Assembly: GCA_025330725.1 (NCBI GenBank)
Contig: JAIWND010000036.1
Span: 182,846 to 246,845 of the forward strand
DNA: 64,000 bases
Source of the DNA: Chlamydoabsidia padenii
Taxonomy: Eukaryota; Mucoromycota; Mucoromycetes; Mucorales; Cunninghamellaceae
Direction: 5' to 3'
Shown here: piece after piece, positions 60,026-64,000 of the stretch
How positions within the stretch are numbered: the stretch's first letter is position 1
How the letters are laid out: each line of letters starts with the position of its first letter
The notes under the pieces: model-generated
The model's database searches: none
Told to the model about the DNA's origin: nothing
The model's input: only the letters and a program-made list of their open reading frames with translations
Position numbers and translations under genes: made by a program

Positions 60026-60294
60026 ATCTCTTTCTTTTTTATTTTAAATCCCGCTTCGAGGGATGATGCTTCGGGGCGGGCTTTATCTTTTATTAATTGA
60101 ATTTTGCATGATACGACACCATCCACAAAGCGTTCCTATGGGACATCTACCAAGACGCCCGCCACAAATTACAACAACAGATCAAACAACAACGACCATT
60201 TTATTGGAAACAATTTTGTGCTAAACTAAGGGGACACATCACCATCCTGCAATCAAAACGTCATACATTCACAAGTACATTCAAGGTCGAAGCT
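60026..60294 (+). pseudogene. LINE linker fragment
   Basis: About 180 bases at 60110-60290 are open in one frame (IHKAFLWDIYQDARHKLQQQ... FYWKQFCAKLRG), the type of sequence between endonuclease and RT in LINEs. It is cut off by LTR sequence at 60295. Confidence 0.45.
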
Positions 60295-61623
60295 TAGCAA
60301 AAAGATTCGGGTGTTCACTACTCTTTGACAAAACAAAACCTACTTTTACTACCTTTGTTGCCATAACAACAACCAGTTATAGCCCTGACGAGGATGATAT
60401 TTTGCAAGCCATATTTGGAATTCCAGGTCTAATGGCTTGGGCCGATCAGATATAGTAATATCTGTACCTCATGTTATCTGCACCTCTTGTTCATTGTTGG
60501 ATGCGCAGTTTTAATTATTAATATAAATACCCTCCCCTCCCCGCAATTTTATTTTTTTGGATAGTTATCTCTTATTTATTATTTAACTCAATAAAAGCAG
60601 TACAAAAAAACTCCGCTCAGGAACAAAATCAATTGAAACTCCTTTGAAAAAACATATATAGCACAACATCTTTGCGTGTACACTTTTATTTTATTATCTT
60701 AAAACAAAATCATACCCAATCTCCCCCTTCTTCTACATCCTCTTTGGAAAACTGGTTGCACAGCGATGATTCTGCCTTGGAACAAGACCATGATTTGATT
60801 GACTTGACTGACCCCGGAGAAGACTTGATTGACCTCTCCGATTCTCAAGAAACAGAAATGGAGATAGAAACAATTGATCTAACCCATATCGACTGGACGC
60901 AAAGCCAAGAGCCAGGGTGGAACTTGAATTATACACAAAAATTTGAACATAATCACCTCAGGGCATACACTTCAATCAATCAATATATGGAACTAATGGT
61001 ACAAGAAAAAGAAGTATACTGGAAGCGTATGGGACTTTTGAAAGAAAACTTGGTGCCTACCCTGATAAGTATTGCTCGCCAAATGTACCCACAACAATCA
61101 CCAGCAGACTTGTATGGCCTCGCAATCAAGAAAATGGTCCGCCAATTGGTCAAGGACAGCAATGCAGACATAACCCTACGCAGCATCTGGAAGGAAATGA
61201 CTGAGCAAGACGAATGGTTACAAGGCAGTGGGCCGCCTTTTAGTCGGCTGGGGCATGACGAGGATGATATTTTGCAAGCCATATTTGGAATTCCAGGTCT
61301 AATGGCTTGGGCCGATCAGATATAGTAATATCTGTACCTCGTGTTATATGCACCTCTTATTCATAGTTGGATGCACAGTTTTAATTATTAGTATAAATAC
61401 CCTCCCCTCCCCGCAATTTTATCTTTTTCGATAGTTATCTCTTATTCATTATTTAACTCTATAAAAATCATACAAAAAGACCAAAAACACATTAGTTACC
61501 TATATACATAACATATATAGCCGTAACATTAGCAAAAAGATTCTGATGCTCACTACTCTTTGACAAAACAAAACCTACTTTTACTACCTTTGTTGACATA
61601 ACAACAACCAGTTATAGCCGACA
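60295..61623 (+). mobile_element. Element B: short non-autonomous LTR element with accessory ORF only
   Basis: Two core LTR copies, 60386-60668 and 61255-61528, flank about 590 bp holding a single frame and no gag or pol. A shared flank with the phrase gattc-[tg]g-[ag]tg-[ct]tcactactctttgac ... gttatagcc occurs before the left copy (60295-60385) and after the right one (61529-61623), so an older LTR end abuts the left LTR. Related to element A by the DDxLQAIFG tail and the TCACTAC phrase. Ends 38 bp from the 3' end of tRNA-Arg. Confidence 0.75.
60648..61325 (+). CDS. Element B accessory protein, C-terminus inside the LTR
   Basis: Open from 60648 without an early ATG; the first in-frame ATG is at 60858 (MEIETIDLTHIDW), giving 155 residues. 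The upstream part is acidic, with repeats DLIDLTDPGEDLIDLSD that resemble SUMO-interaction motifs (inference). The rest is helical: INQYMELMVQEKEVYWKRM, NLVPTLISIARQMYP, ADLYGLAIKKMVRQL. The end, DEDDILQAIFGIPGLMAWADQ, lies in the right LTR and is repeated in the left one. Not gag, protease, RT or integrase. Function unknown. Confidence 0.6.
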   Translation, partial: KNIYSTTSLRVHFYFIILKQNHTQSPPSSTSSLENWLHSDDSALEQDHDLIDLTDPGEDLIDLSDSQETEMEIETIDLTHIDWTQSQEPGWNLNYTQKFEHNHLRAYTSINQYMELMVQEKEVYWKRMGLLKENLVPTLISIARQMYPQQSPADLYGLAIKKMVRQLVKDSNADITLRSIWKEMTEQDEWLQGSGPPFSRLGHDEDDILQAIFGIPGLMAWADQI

Positions 61624-61660
61624 AAAATATTGAATCTCCGATGTATGGGATGAAAAAAAG

Positions 61661-61734
61661 TACCCGTGACGGGGGTCGAACCCGCAATCCTCGGATTAGA
61701 AGTCCGAAGCGATATCCAATTTCGCCACACGGGC
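61661..61734 (-). tRNA. tRNA-Arg (TCT)
   Basis: 74 nt on the minus strand: acceptor GCCCGTG pairs with CACGGGT (first pair G-T, as in yeast tRNA-Arg-TCT), anticodon stem TCGGA/TCCGA with loop CTTCTAA, T arm GGGTTCGACCC, discriminator A. No intron. It sits between element B downstream and element D upstream. Confidence 0.94.
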
Positions 61735-61745
61735 AGCTAATATTT

Positions 61746-62098
61746 TGTTAGATCTTGGCCTCATGATAAAGCAGGTATCCCTATGGTAGTTCCCTCTTTA
61801 GGTAAACGTTCGGTGAAAAGAAGAGCCGACCCTCGAAAACGACAGTCGACGGTCACCTGACCGTCGGACATTTAATTTATCTCTTCTTTTCTTTTCTTTC
61901 CATCAAACATCTCCTGACATGCCCTGACATGTTCATTAATTCGTAGTCAGCCATTAACATCACATATATATATAAGTTGTCCTTTATTATTATTAACTAT
62001 TAACTATCAATCAATAAAATATCTATTCTATTGTTTACTTCTCTTCTAAAACCCATTTACCTTTACCCAGTGATTTATATAGTACTTACGATCCAACA
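61746..62098 (+). repeat. Element D left LTR
   Basis: About 353 bp, TG...CA. Contains GACGGTCACCTGACCGTC (inverted repeat, about 61849-61866) and a TATATATATAAG promoter-like stretch at about 61965-61976. Starts 11 bp upstream of the tRNA-Arg 5' end. The right LTR is outside the window, so borders are estimates. Confidence 0.65.
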
Positions 62099-62118
62099 AC
62101 TGGTAGCTTGTGTCAAGA

Positions 62119-62943
62119 ATGTCATCTAATTTCGAAGAAGCTATGATCCAAATGGCCAACGCCATCAACCTACTTATGACCCGTCAAGCTGGTGGTGATG
62201 CCGGATTCCAATCACATAAAGTAAAGATTCCCTTACCTGGACACCTTAGTGGAAATCGTGATGCCGTGGAAGTCGAAAACTGGATCGCGGATATGGATCA
62301 TTACTTCAAGATGACCAACATGCCATACAACGATCGCCTGGATTTCGCTATTACTTTGCTGGGACCGAAAGCTAAAATCTGGTGGAGAAGATTGCAAGCA
62401 GATAGTTCGTCGGATGTGCCGGAGAATTGGGATGAGTTGCGTGCTGCCGTAAAAGTGTCGTTCGTTCCCGCAGGTGCCTACCATAATGCAAGAGACAGGT
62501 TAGCTAGGTTATATCAATCAGGATCCGTGGTTAACTACATCGAGCAGTTTGAAGAACTTCGAATGGTGGTTGGAGATGTATCGGATGCCGAAGCCCTGGA
62601 CAAGTTCGTGCGTGGACTAAGGTCGGAGGTACAAGCGCATGTACGTACCTTCGCTCCTAAAACGGTTACTGCTGCTGGCGAGTATGCATTGGCGTACGAA
62701 GAAGCTCGTCAATCGTCTGGTGAACCAAGACTCCGTTGGAAGAGGAAGACCGGTGCCGTGCCCATGGAATTGGACTACGTTGAAGCGTCAACCAAGAGAG
62801 ACAAGGATAAGAAGAAGACCACCAAGCCGTCAAGAAATCGTAAAGGATGTTACTGTTGTGGTAGTTCTGATCATTTTGTCAAGGATTGTCCATTGGTGAA
62901 GAAGGCAGCCGAAGGTTTAAAAGACAAGACGCAAGGACTGTAG
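62119..62943 (+). CDS. Element D gag
   Basis: 274 residues from ATG 62119 ([20 protein letters not shown]). Retrotransposon gag domain with [36 protein letters not shown] and [21 protein letters not shown], then a basic stretch and a CCHC knuckle [14 protein letters not shown] (C-x2-C-x4-H-x4-C). Ends TAG at 62941-62943, 21 nt after a slippery heptamer. Confidence 0.92.
   Translation: MSSNFEEAMIQMANAINLLMTRQAGGDAGFQSHKVKIPLPGHLSGNRDAVEVENWIADMDHYFKMTNMPYNDRLDFAITLLGPKAKIWWRRLQADSSSDVPENWDELRAAVKVSFVPAGAYHNARDRLARLYQSGSVVNYIEQFEELRMVVGDVSDAEALDKFVRGLRSEVQAHVRTFAPKTVTAAGEYALAYEEARQSSGEPRLRWKRKTGAVPMELDYVEASTKRDKDKKKTTKPSRNRKGCYCCGSSDHFVKDCPLVKKAAEGLKDKTQGL
62916..62922 (+). promoter_or_regulatory. 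-1 ribosomal frameshift site (T TTA AAA) in element D gag
   Basis: Gag codons read GGT-TTA-AAA, so T_TTA_AAA is in phase. The -1 frame from here is open through the protease and RT. No stop interrupts it. Confidence 0.7.
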
Positions 62944-64000
62944 GAGGATCGACCTTGCGTATAAATAAAGGTCCTCATGCTGGCAAAGAGGTGGAAGATG
63001 CGTTGGTGATCGAATCGAAGGTGGTGGCCGATAGTGACTATTGGAAGAAGGAGAGCGACCATTTGCATGAGATTAATACGACTATGGATTCTTGTGGATT
63101 ACCTACTTACGAAGCGTATATCAAAGATGAGCCGATTAGTGTGTTGATTGATTCAGGTGCTACGTCCAACTATGTGTCAAAACGGTGGGCCAAAGGATTC
63201 AAGAAGACCAAGCTAGAAGAACCGTTGCCGATCAAGACAGCAGCGAAGGGTGTTATGTGGGTGAAGAACGTGGCCGAAATTCCGATTACTTTCCGGGGAA
63301 GTACAGGTGTAGAAGAAGAGTATGTCGTTCGAGCACTGATTTTTCCAAGTCGTTTTGATTTGATTTTAGGGTTGGAATGGTTGAAGGGTGCAAATCCAAA
63401 GCCGAATTGGTCTGACCGCACGTGGACAATCAAGAAGCCGAATGGAGATATCATTTTGAAGCCGGAGATGCCCAAGCAAGATCCTGAGTTAAATTTCGTC
63501 TGTAGCCCCAAGCAAGCTGATCGTGCTGTCAAACATGGTGGTGAAATGAGGTGGTTGCTGATAACCGAGTCGTCTGTACCTAAAGAAGATGACATAAGTC
63601 CGTTAAATATTAAGATCAAGAAGGATTATGCCGATCTATTCAAGGATGACTTACCGGATCTGCCGCCTGAACGTGATATTGAGCACGTTATCGATACTGG
63701 AGAAGCAAAACCCATTAGCCGACCGCCATACAAGACCAGTCCCAAGGAGTTGAAGGAACTACAAGAGCAACTTGCCAAGTTGAAGGAAAAAGGACTGATC
63801 GAACCTAGTCATTCGCCGTGGGGTGCACCTGTTCTGTTCGTTCGCAAGAAGGATGGATCCATGCGTCTGTGTGTTGATTACCGTGCTATCAACAAGGTCA
63901 CCATAAAAAACAAGTATCCACTACCAAGAATTGACGAATGTTTGGAGCAATTGGGAACCGCCAAGTATTTCTCGACATTGGATCTGAAGTCTGGATATCA
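62919..64000 (+). CDS. Element D pol (protease and start of RT), cut by window end
   Basis: In the -1 frame relative to gag. Protease: [18 protein letters not shown] with catalytic DSG, and the flap-end [13 protein letters not shown]. The linker to RT has [20 protein letters not shown], then [46 protein letters not shown] and [11 protein letters not shown] at the border. No stop or shift in the part visible, so the element could be active if the rest is intact. RNase H and integrase must lie to the right. Confidence 0.9.

Larger units (their letters stand above)
61746..64000 (+). mobile_element. Element D: Ty3/gypsy retrotransposon, runs off the window
   Basis: Left LTR 61746 to about 62098 (TGTTAGATC...CCAACA), then TGGTAGC at 62101, the start expected for priming by initiator Met-tRNA. 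Gag and pol follow and stay open to the window end. A different lineage from element A: its gag has a CCHC knuckle and its protease and RT differ. Confidence 0.85.

Overview
The window looks like nuclear DNA of an early-diverging filamentous fungus, most likely Mucoromycota (Mucorales or a near relative). The genes carry several short introns with GTAAGT-type donors and TAG/CAG acceptors. The gene set is fungal (Uba4, Argonaute, malate synthase, fungal G-alpha, Asf1, Nup159/NUP214-like nucleoporin), intergenic DNA is AT-rich with long homopolymer runs, and there are Ty3/gypsy and AP-endonuclease retroelements. I cannot name the species from sequence alone.

Left part, 1-35 kb, is mostly host genes. 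In order: Uba4/MOCS3 (139-1921, +); a 283-bp tandem repeat; a decayed gene that seems to belong to a multi-copy Mucorales family (3548-4955, -); an Argonaute with complete catalytic residues (5762-8730, +); a sugar transporter (-); a CBS-domain protein (-); tRNA-Glu (-); a LARGE-type glycosyltransferase (-); malate synthase with a peroxisomal tail (-); inorganic pyrophosphatase (+); a G-protein alpha subunit (+); a CINP-like protein (-); serine hydroxymethyltransferase (-); a C2H2 zinc-finger protein (+); an unidentified coiled-coil protein (+); and an F-box/LRR protein (-).

Middle part. A 6-kb Ty3/gypsy element with nearly identical LTRs but no integrase (element A, 35183-41215) ends about 60 bp downstream of a U6 snRNA gene (41279-41401, -). 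Then come a large FG nucleoporin (41781-46569, +), Asf1 (-) and ribosomal protein L26 (+) head to head, a tentative membrane-protein gene, and a VC0807-like membrane protein (+).

Right part, 52-64 kb, is a retroelement accretion zone. It holds a short terminal-inverted-repeat element, a relic of the element A family (element C) next to tRNA-Phe, a broken LINE with an AP-endonuclease domain bracketed by 385-bp direct repeats, a small LTR element carrying only an accessory reading frame (element B), tRNA-Arg, and an apparently intact gypsy element (element D) that runs off the window.

Two patterns tie this together. First, elements A, B and C all end 38-68 bp downstream of the 3' end of a pol III gene (U6, tRNA-Arg, tRNA-Phe), while unrelated element D starts 11 bp upstream of tRNA-Arg. 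This suggests two pol III-directed integration strategies. Second, elements A and B begin their LTRs with coding sequence: the end of an accessory reading frame with a shared D-D-x-L-Q-A-I-F-G peptide lies inside the LTR. Both gypsy gag genes also end in textbook -1 frameshift heptamers. Separately, a short motif around AAATCCCGC recurs some twenty times, almost only outside exons.
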